From Maribacter caenipelagi (GTDB lineage Bacteria > Bacteroidota > Bacteroidia > Flavobacteriales > Flavobacteriaceae), in the NCBI RefSeq assembly GCF_004364175.1, contig NZ_SNZW01000019.1, positions 1 through 48,501 on the forward strand: DNA of 48,501 nucleotides, in the 5' to 3' direction. This document shows, piece after piece, positions 1-9,175 of this stretch (position 1 is its first letter; each line of letters begins with the position of its first letter). Below the pieces are notes generated by a model. It ran no database searches, was not told where the DNA came from, and saw only the letters and a program-made list of their open reading frames with translations. Made by a program: the position numbers and the translations under genes.

Positions 1-52
1 GTTTGCGCCGATGGTACTGCTATACCAAGTGGGAGAGTAGGTAGCCGCCTTT
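1..52 (+). rRNA. rrf: 5S ribosomal RNA, 3' end (partial)
   Basis: The first ~50 bases match the conserved 3' half of bacterial 5S rRNA: GCGCCGATGGTACTGC followed by GTGGGAGAGTAGG and the closing GCCGCC strand. The 5' part lies left of the window, so an rRNA operon precedes it. The exact 3' end is uncertain by a few bases. An intrinsic terminator follows at once, which fits 5S as the last gene of the operon. Confidence 0.9.
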
Positions 53-58
53 TTCGAA

Positions 59-90
59 AGCCCTTTACAGAAATGTAAGGGGCTTTTTTT
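59..90 (+). terminator. rRNA operon terminator
   Basis: An 11-bp stem (59-69 with 74-84, one G-T wobble) encloses the loop GAAA and is followed by a run of T. It sits directly after the 5S rRNA. Confidence 0.9.
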
Positions 91-454
91 ATACCATAAA
101 GCCAACTATACTATACCGAATAATCCCGTTATAAAAGGGTATGGCAACATTACTACTACTACTACTACTACTATAATTAAGTTATATTGATAAAGTCTAT
201 TGGGATGGTTAATAGTGTCAATAAGGATTTAACTTCTATTCGAGTATAATCTTCATATAATCAAACTTAGCTAATCGTTAATTTGAAAGAGAAGTTGTAA
301 ATGAAAGTTAATCTGATATTTCGAGATATGAATTATTCCTTAAGTGTCTTATGTAACCACGTTATATAAAAGAATGACTGATACCATATCTTTGAATAGA
401 CAATTTTAAAAGTAAACACAGATAATTTGAACTTACAGTACTGTATATAAAAAA
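91..454. other. Non-coding stretch after the rRNA operon
   Basis: No convincing gene was found on either strand; the longest ATG-started frames I followed are about 22 codons. It is AT-rich and holds a (TAC)7 tract near 151. I see no tRNA or recognisable attachment site. Confidence 0.6.
151..171 (+). repeat. (TAC)7 microsatellite
   Basis: Seven uninterrupted TAC triplets in non-coding DNA between the rRNA terminator and the next gene. Such tracts can change copy number by slippage; no gene reads through it. Confidence 0.95.
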
Positions 455-480
455 AACCTGAGAAGTTTGCTTCTCAGGTT
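455..480 (-). terminator. Terminator of the zinc-ribbon gene
   Basis: A perfect 11-bp stem AACCTGAGAAG / CTTCTCAGGTT with loop TTTG. The A-run on its left side is the T-run for minus-strand transcripts, 25 bp past the stop of the gene at 505-1110. Confidence 0.88.
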
Positions 481-504
481 TTCGTTTGTTTTGAATGCTG
501 ATTA

Positions 505-1110
505 TTAATCTCTATTAATATCGAAAATAACACCTTCTTTTTGCATTTGAGAAATTTCATTCTTTGAATACCCATAAGTTACTTCAGAATAATTCTCATC
601 TTTATCAATCTTATATAGTCTAGATTTTTTTGATATTTCATAATCGTTTAGAGAAAGGTATAAACTGTCAGAAGTTACTTTTTCAAGTCTCATGGTAGAA
701 TAACTGCCATTATCAGCTTTGTATTCGTATATGTCACCTACTACCGGAGCTGATAAATATAGCTGTGTATTTTCTTTGTCTTTGCCACCAGAATATATTG
801 CAAAGCCTATTAAAAGTGCTAATACTAAAAGTCCTGAAAATTGCCATAAGGGTCCTTTCGCTTCTCCTTTAATGTTTTTATATTGAATTTTAAGTGCCTC
901 TGGCATTTGTTTCGGTGATAAGGTCTCTTTACAATGGGTGCAATAAGAACTACCACCTTTTCCTAATGGAAATATAGGAATCCAAAAAACGTGTGCATGC
1001 CTTCTGTAAATATTGATGTATATAGTATCTTGATTGTTGCAATGTTGACAAGTAATATTTTTTGTTTTTACGGAGTCAAGGTTGGCTGATCCGGTACCGA
1101 AGAAAATCAT
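505..1110 (-). CDS. Zinc-ribbon, single-pass membrane protein of unknown function
   Basis: A 201-residue protein. The N-terminal part has two CxxC pairs (CQHC near residue 21 and CTHC near residue 57), the layout of the zinc-ribbon domain found in many short Bacteroidota membrane proteins. A hydrophobic segment near residues 92-108 (LLVLALLIGFAIY) should be a membrane helix, leaving a C-terminal polar domain of about 90 residues with no motif I recognise. The ribbon is probably cytoplasmic. It stands alone: 87 bp separate it from ypdA upstream on the same strand, and a strong terminator follows. Function is unknown; the metal-binding role is inferred from the cysteines only. Confidence 0.75.
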   Translation of the reverse strand: MIFFGTGSANLDSVKTKNITCQHCNNQDTIYINIYRRHAHVFWIPIFPLGKGGSSYCTHCKETLSPKQMPEALKIQYKNIKGEAKGPLWQFSGLLVLALLIGFAIYSGGKDKENTQLYLSAPVVGDIYEYKADNGSYSTMRLEKVTSDSLYLSLNDYEISKKSRLYKIDKDENYSEVTYGYSKNEISQMQKEGVIFDINRD

Positions 1111-1197
1111 ATGTTTTGGTTTTGTTGTTAAGTAAGTATAACGTTTTTAAAAAGTGTCTATTGTTGTTAGAACTTTTAATAACATGATATCAGTGAA

Positions 1198-2178
1198 TTA
1201 CGATGTAGTTATCGTGTTTGAAACGATATGCTTAACAATCATTTTTGCGTGAATTCTAGAATTTTCTATAAACCATTTGTGTGTTTCCATTCCTCCACAA
1301 ATTACACCTGCTAAATAAAGACCTTCAACATTGGTCTCCATAGTATCAGGATTATATTCGGGTAATTTCCTGGCGTCATCACTTATATTAACACCTAGTT
1401 TTTCTAAAAAATTAAAATTAGGTTTATATCCTGTTAATGCTAAAACGAAATCATTTTCAATTACTACATCACCATTTGGTGTAGTTAAATTGATTTGATT
1501 TTTTGTAATTGATTTTATGGTTGAGTTGTAATAAGCTTTAATACTACCTTCTTCAATTCTATTTATAATATCTGGTCGCACCCAGTACTTAACTCGTTGA
1601 CCAACTTCTGATCCACGAATAATCAAACAAACCTCTGCACCTTTTCGCCAACATTCAAGTGCAGCGTCAATTGCTGAATTACTGGCTCCAATTATCGCAA
1701 CTTTTTGACCAGAATAATAATGTGGGTTATCATAATAGTGCACTACTTTTTCTAATTTTTCCCCAGGTACATTCAATAAATTAGGGATGTCATAAAAACC
1801 AGTTGCGACGACAACTTGTTTAGAAGTATAGTCTCTCTTATCTGAAGCTATTGTAAATACATTTTCATTTTTTTGAACATTTTCTACTTTTTCAAATAGA
1901 TTAATATTCAATTTATTAGAGGTTACAATTCGTCTGTAGTATTCTAAAGCTTCATCTCGTTTAGGTTTAGCTTCATTACTAATAAATGGAATTTCGTCTA
2001 TTTCTAGTTTTTCAGATGAAGAGAAAAACTGCATGTTACTTGGGTAGTGAAACAAAGAGTTTACAATAGGACCTTTTTCTAAAATAAGGTAACTGAGTCC
2101 GTTTTTCTTTGCTTTTAAACCGCAAGCAATTCCTATTGGTCCACCACCAATGATGATCATATCAAATTCAGTTTTCAT
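1198..2178 (-). CDS. ypdA: YpdA-family FAD/NAD(P)-dependent oxidoreductase
   Basis: A 326-residue flavoprotein of the two-dinucleotide-fold type. The FAD-binding GGGPIG is at 11-16, the NADPH-binding GASNSAID at 164-171, an ATGFYD at 125-130, and the late FAD contact LAGVICGG near 289. Overall length and the FHYPSNMQFFS stretch fit YpdA, known in Firmicutes as bacillithiol disulfide reductase. It lacks the CxxC pair of thioredoxin reductase. In Firmicutes YpdA a cysteine lies inside the first glycine motif (GGGPCG); here that position is Ile15, and the nearest cysteine is Cys19. The start overlaps the rpe stop by 4 bp (ATGA type), so the two are probably co-translated. The exact substrate in this organism is inferred. 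Confidence 0.85.
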   Translation of the reverse strand: MKTEFDMIIIGGGPIGIACGLKAKKNGLSYLILEKGPIVNSLFHYPSNMQFFSSSEKLEIDEIPFISNEAKPKRDEALEYYRRIVTSNKLNINLFEKVENVQKNENVFTIASDKRDYTSKQVVVATGFYDIPNLLNVPGEKLEKVVHYYDNPHYYSGQKVAIIGASNSAIDAALECWRKGAEVCLIIRGSEVGQRVKYWVRPDIINRIEEGSIKAYYNSTIKSITKNQINLTTPNGDVVIENDFVLALTGYKPNFNFLEKLGVNISDDARKLPEYNPDTMETNVEGLYLAGVICGGMETHKWFIENSRIHAKMIVKHIVSNTITTS

Positions 2179-2825
2179 CCTTTTAATTCTTTTATAGTTT
2201 TAATTGGATCGGTGCTTTTAAATACAAAACTACCGGCAACTAAAATATCTGCACCTACTTCAACCAATTTTTTTGAATTGGAAGTGGTTACTCCGCCATC
2301 GACTTCAATAAGAGCAGATGATTTTTTTCTTGTAATCAAAGCTTTAGTTGCTTTTATTTTATCATACGTATTTTCTATAAATGATTGTCCGCCAAAGCCA
2401 GGATTTACGCTCATAATTAATACTAGATCAATTTCTTGAATGATATCTTCTAAAAGCAAAACATTTGTATGTGGATTCAATGCAACACCAGCTTTCATTC
2501 CCAATGCCTTTATAGCTTGTATAGTTCTATGTAGGTGCGTACACGCCTCATAATGCACCGTCAATATATGAGCTCCAAGATTTGAAAATTCTTCAAGATA
2601 TCTATCAGGATTTACAATCATTAAATGAACATCTAAAGGTTTTCTAGCATGCTTGTGAATTGCTTTTACAACTGGCATACCGTAAGATATGTTAGGAACA
2701 AAAACTCCGTCCATTACATCTATATGATGATACTCCGCCTCACTAGCATTGACCATTTCTACATCACGTTGTAGATTTCCAAAATCAGCTGCCAAAAGTG
2801 ATGGTGCTATACTTGCCTTTTTCAT
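2175..2825 (-). CDS. rpe: Ribulose-phosphate 3-epimerase
   Basis: This cytoplasmic TIM-barrel enzyme interconverts D-ribulose 5-phosphate and D-xylulose 5-phosphate in the pentose phosphate pathway. The 216 residues are full length. Visible motifs are SIAPSLLAADF at the start, the metal and acid/base residues His34 and Asp36 (HIDVMDG), His67 in DVHLMI, the phosphate-binding NPGFGGQSF at 141-149, and Asp176 in EVDGG. It is the first gene of an rpe-ypdA pair joined by a 4-bp overlap. A good Bacteroidota promoter lies 26 bp upstream of the start codon. Confidence 0.97.
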   Translation of the reverse strand: MKKASIAPSLLAADFGNLQRDVEMVNASEAEYHHIDVMDGVFVPNISYGMPVVKAIHKHARKPLDVHLMIVNPDRYLEEFSNLGAHILTVHYEACTHLHRTIQAIKALGMKAGVALNPHTNVLLLEDIIQEIDLVLIMSVNPGFGGQSFIENTYDKIKATKALITRKKSSALIEVDGGVTTSNSKKLVEVGADILVAGSFVFKSTDPIKTIKELKG

Positions 2826-2850
2826 GTTATAAAACCTTAATAGTTCAGTA

Positions 2851-2878
2851 CAAAAATACGGATTTGTAATTCGTTCAA
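2851..2878 (-). promoter_or_regulatory. Bacteroidota-type promoter of rpe-ypdA
   Basis: On the minus strand TATTTTTG (2851-2858) matches the -7 consensus TAnnTTTG. A TTG at 2876-2878 lies 17 bp upstream, within the usual -33 spacing. The start codon of rpe is at 2825. Confidence 0.65.
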
Positions 2879-2908
2879 CAGGTGTTTTTAATATAGCTTT
2901 TACTCCAT

Positions 2909-5900
2909 TTAATCTATAACAGTACCATCATTCTTAGAAAGAAAAGGGTTTACTTTTACTTTATATTTCTGCATTACCCTATTAAATTTATTCAGTTCTA
3001 TCTCCAGTTCTGCCGAGAGTTCTTCAAAGACTTTATAAGCACCATTGGTAGGTTTAGCTTCACCTGATTCAACACTGCGGCGCAACGAAGCTAATCTATT
3101 GTTGAGTTTAATAGGAAAGTTCAAAGGGTCTTGTCCTGATTGGTTTTTTACTTGATAAAGCGCTTCTTCAACTTCTGATAGTTCATTAATAAAAGGCATT
3201 ACGGTATTTTTTAAATCGGTAATATCAATTTCATCTTTTACATCATTAAGCGTCTTTTTAATCTCACGAATTTTGATTACCGTTTCATTAGCAGCAGTAG
3301 TTTTGCCCATAATTTTATTAGAAAGTTCAAACTGCTCATCTAAATCTTCTTTTGTGATACCCTTAAGATTTGGGTCCATTTTTATTTCGAAGGCATATGT
3401 TTTTTCATAATCGCCAGATTTCATTTTCACTTTATAAGTTCCTAATGGAGCTTTTGGTCCTCTTGCAGGTCTTGCACTCCAAATAATCATACCGTCAAAA
3501 GTGGTAGCGCCCGTATATCTCATATCCCAGGTAAACGTGTTTATTCCTTTTGCAGTGGTAGGCTTTGAAGACCCGCCTTTTAGCCAATAAGGAATGTTAG
3601 GGTCTACTTCATATTTTGGTTTACTGCCTGTAAAAGTGTTTATCAATTGATCCTTACCATCATAAATTTCAAAAGTTATGGTGTCTTTTTGTTCTTTTAA
3701 ATAGTATTGAATGGAAGCGTTGGTTAAACCTCTTAGTGCATCTGTGGGTTTAAATAGAACAGCATCTTGCTTTATCATTTCTGGCGTAAACTGTCTTATA
3801 GGTTTAATATCATCTAAAATCCAGAATCCTCTACCGTGTGTGCCTAAAACGACATCATTATCTTTTATAACTAAATCTCTAACAGGAGTGTCTGGCAGTT
3901 TTAGTTGAAGGCTTTGCCATAGCTCACCGTCGTTCATAGAGAAATATACACCGTGTTCCGTAGCCAAAAATAGCAGCCCTTCTTTAACGGGATCTTCACG
4001 TACCGCTCTTGCAAAATGTCCATCTTCAATACCGTTGATAATCTTGGTCCAAGTTTTGCCAAAATCATGTGTTTTAAAAACATACGGTTGTCGGTCATCA
4101 ACTTGGTATCTGTTAGCTGCAACATAAAGCGTACCTGGGTTATGAATAGATTCATCAATAATACTTACTCTAGAAAATTTAGGTAAATCTTTAGGGGTAA
4201 TATCTGCCCAGTTTTTACCACCATCTCTAGTAATATGTATTTTACCATCATCTGATCCGGCCCATATCGTATTGATATCATGGTTAGAAGGTGCGAGGGC
4301 AAATACAGTCGCATAAATTTCTGGTCCGTTCATATCCATAGTAATAATTCCACCGGTTTTTCCTAAAGTAGATGGGTCTGCATACGTTAAATCTGGACTA
4401 ATTTTCTCCCATGACTGTCCGTCATCTGTAGTTTTCCAAACATGTTGAGAGCATGTGTACATCACATTTGAATCTTGTGGAGCAAACATAATGGGGAAAG
4501 TCCACTGCCAGCGCTCTGGTAAGGCACTAGCTGGCTCACCAGAGAAAAATCGTGGGTACACTTGAATATCTCTAGATTGCCCGTTACTTCTATCATAACG
4601 AGTTAAAAGTGCACCTTGGCTACCGGCATAAAAAATATCTAAGTTTGTAGGGTGTTGCGTGATCCAACCACTTTCACCACCTCCAACAGCGTAAGCCCAG
4701 CCATCGCCTTGACCACGAGCTTGCATATGTTCCCAACCATCACTCGGTACGGCAATAGTACTATTGTCTTGTTGTGCACCGGCAACATGATAAGGTACGT
4801 CGTTCGTTGTCATTACATGGTAGAGTTGAGTAGTAGTGTAATCTTCTTCTGTCCAAGTTTTACCACCATTGATGCTAACAACACCACCGCCGTCATTAGA
4901 TGAAATCATGCGTTCAGAATTATTTGGGTCTATCCATAAATCATGATTATCGCCATGCGGTACTTTTATTTTTGTGTCAAAAGTTTTTCCCCCGTCGGTA
5001 GACTTCCAAAAATCAACATTTAGTCCGTAAACAATGTCTTTATTTAGCGGATCGGCATAAATTCTAGAGTAGTAAAAAGCACGTTGTCTCAGTTTTCTTT
5101 CATCATTTGTTCTTTCCCAAGTTTTACCGGCATCGTCTGAACGAAAAACACCACCTTCATTAGCCTCTATAACTGCCCAAACGCGATTAGAATCTGCAGG
5201 AGAAACCGTCACTCCGATTTTACCTAAAGGACCTTCTGGCATACCAGGGTTTTTTGAAAGATCTGTCCAAGTTTCACCAGCATCAGTTGACTTCCAAAGT
5301 TTACAATCTGGCCCACCGCCCCACATTTTCCATGCTTTTCTTTGAACTTGCCATGTACTGGCATATAAAACGTTAGGATTATTTCTATCGATAATTAAAT
5401 CTACCGCACCTGCTTTATCGCTAACATATAATGTTTTCTTCCAAGTTTTTCCACCATCGGTACTTTTAAAAACACCGCGTTGTTCGTTATCGCCATATGG
5501 GTGACCTAATGCTGCTACATAAACAATATCAGCATTTGTAGGATGAATTCTAATTCTAGAAACCGCTTGAGTTTCTTCAAGGCCTAAATGCTGCCAAGTT
5601 TTACCTGCGTCGGTTGATTTATAAACTCCGTCACCTTGGGTGATACTGCCGCGTAATTGCACTTCTCCCATACCAATGTATACAATATCAGGGTTGGTTT
5701 CTGCGACTGCCACTGCACCAACGGAAGAGCTAGTAATTTGACCATCGGTAACAGCTTCCCATTCATTACCACCATCAGTAGTTTTCCATAGACCGCCACC
5801 CGTTGCTCCAAAATAATACTCATTGGGCCTACTTGGACTGCCTGAAGACCCTAAAGAACGGCCGCCACGTATAGGACCGATATTTCGCCATTCTAAATTC

Positions 5901-6016
5901 TCGTAGAATTCTGGAGTTATGGTTTCGGTATTAGTTTTTGATTTTTTTTGTGCAAAACTGGAGCCAAAGGCGACCAATGTAAATGCAAGAAATAGATAGC
6001 ATTTTATCGTATTCAT
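2909..6016 (-). CDS. Exported VPS10/sortilin-like Asp-box (BNR) repeat protein
   Basis: A 1035-residue protein with a signal peptide at 1-22 (ends SSFAQ). The first two thirds carry about ten Asp-box repeats of the form S/T-x-D-x-G-x-x-W, such as WKTTDGGNEW, YKSTDAGKTW, FKSTDGGKTW and FKTHDFGKTW, expected to form ten-bladed VPS10 or BNR-type beta-propellers. The C-terminal third holds a beta-rich part (FTWDMRY region) and a helical, charged tail. This matches the large family of Bacteroidota proteins labelled 'glycosyl hydrolase' or 'VPS10 domain' protein, but no glycosidase active site is apparent, so enzyme activity should not be assumed. There is no T9SS sorting domain at the C-terminus. 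Periplasmic or outer-surface location is inferred. It appears monocistronic, with 83 bp to rpe downstream and 367 bp of non-coding DNA upstream. Confidence 0.88.
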   Translation of the reverse strand: MNTIKCYLFLAFTLVAFGSSFAQKKSKTNTETITPEFYENLEWRNIGPIRGGRSLGSSGSPSRPNEYYFGATGGGLWKTTDGGNEWEAVTDGQITSSSVGAVAVAETNPDIVYIGMGEVQLRGSITQGDGVYKSTDAGKTWQHLGLEETQAVSRIRIHPTNADIVYVAALGHPYGDNEQRGVFKSTDGGKTWKKTLYVSDKAGAVDLIIDRNNPNVLYASTWQVQRKAWKMWGGGPDCKLWKSTDAGETWTDLSKNPGMPEGPLGKIGVTVSPADSNRVWAVIEANEGGVFRSDDAGKTWERTNDERKLRQRAFYYSRIYADPLNKDIVYGLNVDFWKSTDGGKTFDTKIKVPHGDNHDLWIDPNNSERMISSNDGGGVVSINGGKTWTEEDYTTTQLYHVMTTNDVPYHVAGAQQDNSTIAVPSDGWEHMQARGQGDGWAYAVGGGESGWITQHPTNLDIFYAGSQGALLTRYDRSNGQSRDIQVYPRFFSGEPASALPERWQWTFPIMFAPQDSNVMYTCSQHVWKTTDDGQSWEKISPDLTYADPSTLGKTGGIITMDMNGPEIYATVFALAPSNHDINTIWAGSDDGKIHITRDGGKNWADITPKDLPKFSRVSIIDESIHNPGTLYVAANRYQVDDRQPYVFKTHDFGKTWTKIINGIEDGHFARAVREDPVKEGLLFLATEHGVYFSMNDGELWQSLQLKLPDTPVRDLVIKDNDVVLGTHGRGFWILDDIKPIRQFTPEMIKQDAVLFKPTDALRGLTNASIQYYLKEQKDTITFEIYDGKDQLINTFTGSKPKYEVDPNIPYWLKGGSSKPTTAKGINTFTWDMRYTGATTFDGMIIWSARPARGPKAPLGTYKVKMKSGDYEKTYAFEIKMDPNLKGITKEDLDEQFELSNKIMGKTTAANETVIKIREIKKTLNDVKDEIDITDLKNTVMPFINELSEVEEALYQVKNQSGQDPLNFPIKLNNRLASLRRSVESGEAKPTNGAYKVFEELSAELEIELNKFNRVMQKYKVKVNPFLSKNDGTVID

Positions 6017-6383
6017 AAGGTGGAAGTTAGATTAGTTTTATTGGTGAAATCGAAGAATTTCTCTTTGAAAATAATCAATTATTCCGCTACAATTAAATGA
6101 TTTTTAAATTTTAACGAGAAGTTGGTTAAACTTAATTTCTACACCTATTTGAGTATTTTTTCATGGATGCGAGAATCGTAATATCAATTTGGTTTTTTAC
6201 GATATAGGTAAAATGAACTGCTGTAATTTGGAATTTGTTTAGCGATAGATTTTAATTGTATGTCTGGATTGAATCTATTAGTTAACGAGGGAGAATAAGA
6301 ACATCTAAAATTTAACTACCGCTATATTAGTTAGCGGTTTTTAGGGCTATACTCAACTACGATTATTAAAATAGTAGTTATTG
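6017..6383. other. Non-coding gap between the VPS10 protein and trmL
   Basis: No coding frame of useful length was seen. The gap should hold the promoter of the VPS10-like gene, but I found no clean TAnnTTTG in the right orientation. It also contains a small hairpin (6318-6338) near the trmL end. Confidence 0.5.
6318..6338. terminator. Possible terminator downstream of trmL
   Basis: A 7-bp stem ACCGCTA / TAGCGGT with loop TATTAGT. The stronger T-run is on the plus-strand side, whereas the nearby upstream gene (trmL) is on the minus strand, so its role is doubtful. Confidence 0.3.
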
Positions 6384-6839
6384 TTACAGGTTTATTTGCC
6401 GTAAACCTTCATAGATAGTAATGGCCACAGCATTGGCTAAGTTTAAACTTCTAATGTGTTCGCTGTATAATGGAATCTTGGCAGTATTTTCAATGTTTTG
6501 CTGTAATAATTCTTTTGGTAAGCCAACAGATTCTTTCCCGAAAACGAGAAACATATCATTTTCAAAATTTATTTCCCAATGACTTTTTGTAGCAGTGGCG
6601 GAAAAAAATACCATTTTTTTGTCCTTATGTTGCTCAAAGAATTCATGAACATTCTCATACATAATGACATTAAGGTGTTGCCAGTAATCTAGTCCCGCTC
6701 TTTTTAAACGTTTATCCGTTAGTTCAAATCCGAATGGTTTAACAAGATGCAATGTAGATCCGGTACCAAGGGCTAATCTGCCGATATTACCTGTATTATT
6801 CGGTATTTCTGGTTCTATGAGAACTAAATTAAGGCTCAT
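6384..6839 (-). CDS. trmL: tRNA (cytidine(34)/uridine(34)-2'-O)-methyltransferase TrmL
   Basis: A 151-residue SPOUT-class methyltransferase with no extra domain, the usual size for TrmL/YibK, which methylates the wobble ribose of certain leucine tRNAs using S-adenosylmethionine. The three trefoil-knot motifs are clear: EIPNNTGNIGR at 11-21, FGKESVGLP at 100-108, and SLNLANAVAI at 131-140. Its start codon shares one base with the stop of the VF530-family gene (TAATG), pointing to translational coupling in a pulA-VF530-trmL operon. Function by homology is firm; substrate specificity is taken from the family. Confidence 0.95.
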   Translation of the reverse strand: MSLNLVLIEPEIPNNTGNIGRLALGTGSTLHLVKPFGFELTDKRLKRAGLDYWQHLNVIMYENVHEFFEQHKDKKMVFFSATATKSHWEINFENDMFLVFGKESVGLPKELLQQNIENTAKIPLYSEHIRSLNLANAVAITIYEGLRQINL

Positions 6840-7063
6840 TATTTTTTGAAGGATTGTAAGTATAAATGTTCAACTTTTTCACGTGCCCACGGAGTTCTAC
6901 GTAAAAATTTTAAGCTTGATTTTATTGAGGGATTACTTTTAAAGCAATTGATATCAACTTGACCAGCCAAGTCTTCCCAAGAATACTTTTCTGTAAGTTC
7001 TTCAAGTATTGTTGCCAGCTTAATGCCATGAAGCGGATTATTAGGTTGAGAATCTGAACTCAT
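6839..7063 (-). CDS. VF530 family (DUF2132) small protein
   Basis: A 74-residue protein that matches the VF530/DUF2132 family almost end to end: NPLHGIKL, a central [24 protein letters not shown] stretch split by NPSIKSS and TPWAREKVE, and YL near the end. Family members are small helical proteins with a proposed DNA-binding role; no biochemical function is established to my knowledge. It lies 29 bp after pulA and overlaps trmL by one base, so it is probably expressed with both. Confidence 0.85.
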   Translation of the reverse strand: MSSDSQPNNPLHGIKLATILEELTEKYSWEDLAGQVDINCFKSNPSIKSSLKFLRRTPWAREKVEHLYLQSFKK

Positions 7064-7092
7064 GAATTTATTAGAATTTTATATACTTACAA

Positions 7093-9075
7093 TTATTTCT
7101 GAAATGCGACATACATTGATAACGGTGGTACTTCAATATTGTCTTTTAATATTTGCAGCCCTTGAAAGTCAAAGGTACTACCAGAAACAGCTTTTTGCCA
7201 AACTCCATCAATTTTATAATTTATTTTTTCGTTGGATGAATTATAAACCACTAAGATGTTTTTCCAACTATCCTCGTTTGCATTACCTTTTAATGTAAAG
7301 GATACAAGATTATTGTTAGTTGTTTGAAATTTTAGATGTTCTCTTACTTGATCAGAGGTCGCCATATAAAAAGCTGGATGCTCTTTTCTCAACTTTATTA
7401 GATTTTTATAATAAGCGAAAACCTCTTTGTGGTTGTTTTTCCATTTCCAATTTAGTTGGTTAATGCTATCAGGTAGGTTATAAGAATTATGCTCGCCATT
7501 TTTAGTACGAAGCATTTCTGATCCAGCATGAAGAAATGGGGTTCCTTGTGAGGTCAATACAATTGCATTTGCCAATTTATCCATAGCAATCAATTCTTCT
7601 AATGTTGCATCTGGTCTTGATATTTTAAGTTTGTCAAATAAGGTATGATTATCGTGGCATGAAACATAGTTGATAGATTGCCATGGTTCTAAGGTCCAAG
7701 GTGCATCTGAGTAATTTACTTTGTCGTACTTAATTTGAGGATGTTGAATAGCACCTACAATTCCGAATTTAATAGATTCTTCTGTTTGTTTAGCGCCACT
7801 AACAAAACCCAGACTTTCATCTTTAAATACAGAACCTTTTAGTCCGTCACGTAGATCATCACTAAAAGCTGCAAATTTTGCAAGTTGCGGTATATGCTTT
7901 TTGAGGGCGCGTTTTTCTTCAGGTAGAGGAGAATCTTTAGCAGTCCATCCTTCGCCATATAATAGTGCATCAGGATTTATTTCTAAAACAGCTTCACCGA
8001 TTTTATTCATGGTTTCAATATCATGAATGCCCATGAGATCAAACCGGAATCCGTCTATATGGTATTCTCTCGTCCAATGTAAAACGGATTCAATCATGAA
8101 TTTTTGCATCATAGCACGCTCTGATGCAGTTTCGTTACCACAAGCAGCAGCATCTGAGTAAGAACCGTCTTCCCGATAACGATAATAATACCCAGGTACT
8201 TCTTGATTAAAGTTAGATTCTTCTGTTTTACCAGTGTGGTTATATGCTACATCTAAAATTACCCCAATACCATTGTCATGAAAAGTCTTTATCATTTGCT
8301 TAAACTCTTTAATACGGACTCCTGCGTTAAAGGGGTCGGTAGAAAAAGAACCTTCTGGTACGTTATAGTTGTTAGGGTCGTAGCCCCAATTAAATTGTGG
8401 AGTACCTAAATTGGTTTCATCAATAGAGTAGTGGTCTAAAGTGGGTAAAAGATGCAAATGTGTAATACCTAATTCTTTTAAATGATCAATACCTGTAGTA
8501 ATTCCATTTGGACCTTTAGTGTCAGCTTCTACCAACCCTAAGTATGTGCCAGGTAACGACGAGCCAGACTGCGGATGAATTGTCATGTCACGAACATGTA
8601 GTTCATAAATTATAGCTTCGTTATATTTAGTAAGAGTAGGAGATATGTCTTCGTGCCAACCCTTGGGGTTGGTAGTTTCCATATCTATGACCATTGCTCT
8701 ATTACCATTTACTCCAACAGCTTTGGCATAAATTCCTGGAGTTTCATCTAGCCACAAATTATCAATTTTAACCTGATAGGTATAATAAATACCATTTAAA
8801 TCACCATCTACTTTTTCTTGCCAAATACCTTGAAGCTCTTTTGTCAGGTTATGGGATGAAAAGACAGTAGCGTCGTGGCCATCTTTATAGAGCCTTAAAA
8901 TTACTTCTTCTGCATTTGGAGACCAAAGTTTAAAGAGTGTAGCATCTTTGGTGTATTGTATCCAAAGGTTTTCGTTTATTGGAGTAGGGTACTTATTGAA
9001 ATCCGAAATTGTCTTTTTTGTATTACAAGAATTAAATAGCGTGAAACTCATTAGAATTAGAACTATATGTTTCAT
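7093..9075 (-). CDS. pulA: Type I pullulanase, lipoprotein
   Basis: A 660-residue GH13 debranching enzyme that cleaves alpha-1,6 bonds of pullulan, glycogen or starch. The signal peptide ends in a lipobox-like LFNSC with Cys17 as likely lipid anchor. A CBM48-like domain occupies roughly 40-130. The pullulanase marker NWGYDP is at 229-234. GH13 regions are complete: DVAYNHT 275-281, DGFRFDLMG 341-349 with nucleophile Asp346, GEGW with acid/base Glu375, and SCHDNH 472-477 with Asp475. The C-terminal all-beta domain is present. The enzyme probably sits in the cell envelope facing the periplasm or the surface. No sus-type transporter genes are adjacent, so it is not part of a polysaccharide locus in this window. 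Confidence 0.95.
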   Translation of the reverse strand: MKHIVLILMSFTLFNSCNTKKTISDFNKYPTPINENLWIQYTKDATLFKLWSPNAEEVILRLYKDGHDATVFSSHNLTKELQGIWQEKVDGDLNGIYYTYQVKIDNLWLDETPGIYAKAVGVNGNRAMVIDMETTNPKGWHEDISPTLTKYNEAIIYELHVRDMTIHPQSGSSLPGTYLGLVEADTKGPNGITTGIDHLKELGITHLHLLPTLDHYSIDETNLGTPQFNWGYDPNNYNVPEGSFSTDPFNAGVRIKEFKQMIKTFHDNGIGVILDVAYNHTGKTEESNFNQEVPGYYYRYREDGSYSDAAACGNETASERAMMQKFMIESVLHWTREYHIDGFRFDLMGIHDIETMNKIGEAVLEINPDALLYGEGWTAKDSPLPEEKRALKKHIPQLAKFAAFSDDLRDGLKGSVFKDESLGFVSGAKQTEESIKFGIVGAIQHPQIKYDKVNYSDAPWTLEPWQSINYVSCHDNHTLFDKLKISRPDATLEELIAMDKLANAIVLTSQGTPFLHAGSEMLRTKNGEHNSYNLPDSINQLNWKWKNNHKEVFAYYKNLIKLRKEHPAFYMATSDQVREHLKFQTTNNNLVSFTLKGNANEDSWKNILVVYNSSNEKINYKIDGVWQKAVSGSTFDFQGLQILKDNIEVPPLSMYVAFQK

Positions 9076-9175
9076 TAGGTTATTGTTGATACTCTAAGAT
9101 AAGGAAAGATTTTTTAGGGTATATGACAGTATGTCTATACCTGACTTTTTAAATTACAAACTATTATAAATGAAA

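Noticed and set aside
91..454. tRNA or small gene after the 5S rRNA
   Set aside because: No cloverleaf with a T-loop GGTTCRA-type motif was seen, and the ATG frames I followed are only about 22 codons or shorter.
505..1110. Phage or mobile-element gene next to the rRNA operon
   Set aside because: No integrase, inverted repeats or target duplication was seen; the protein looks like a chromosomal zinc-ribbon membrane protein.
7062..7298. 78-codon plus-strand frame opposite the pulA end
   Set aside because: Overlaps the conserved pullulanase C-terminal domain on the other strand, and no family is recognised.
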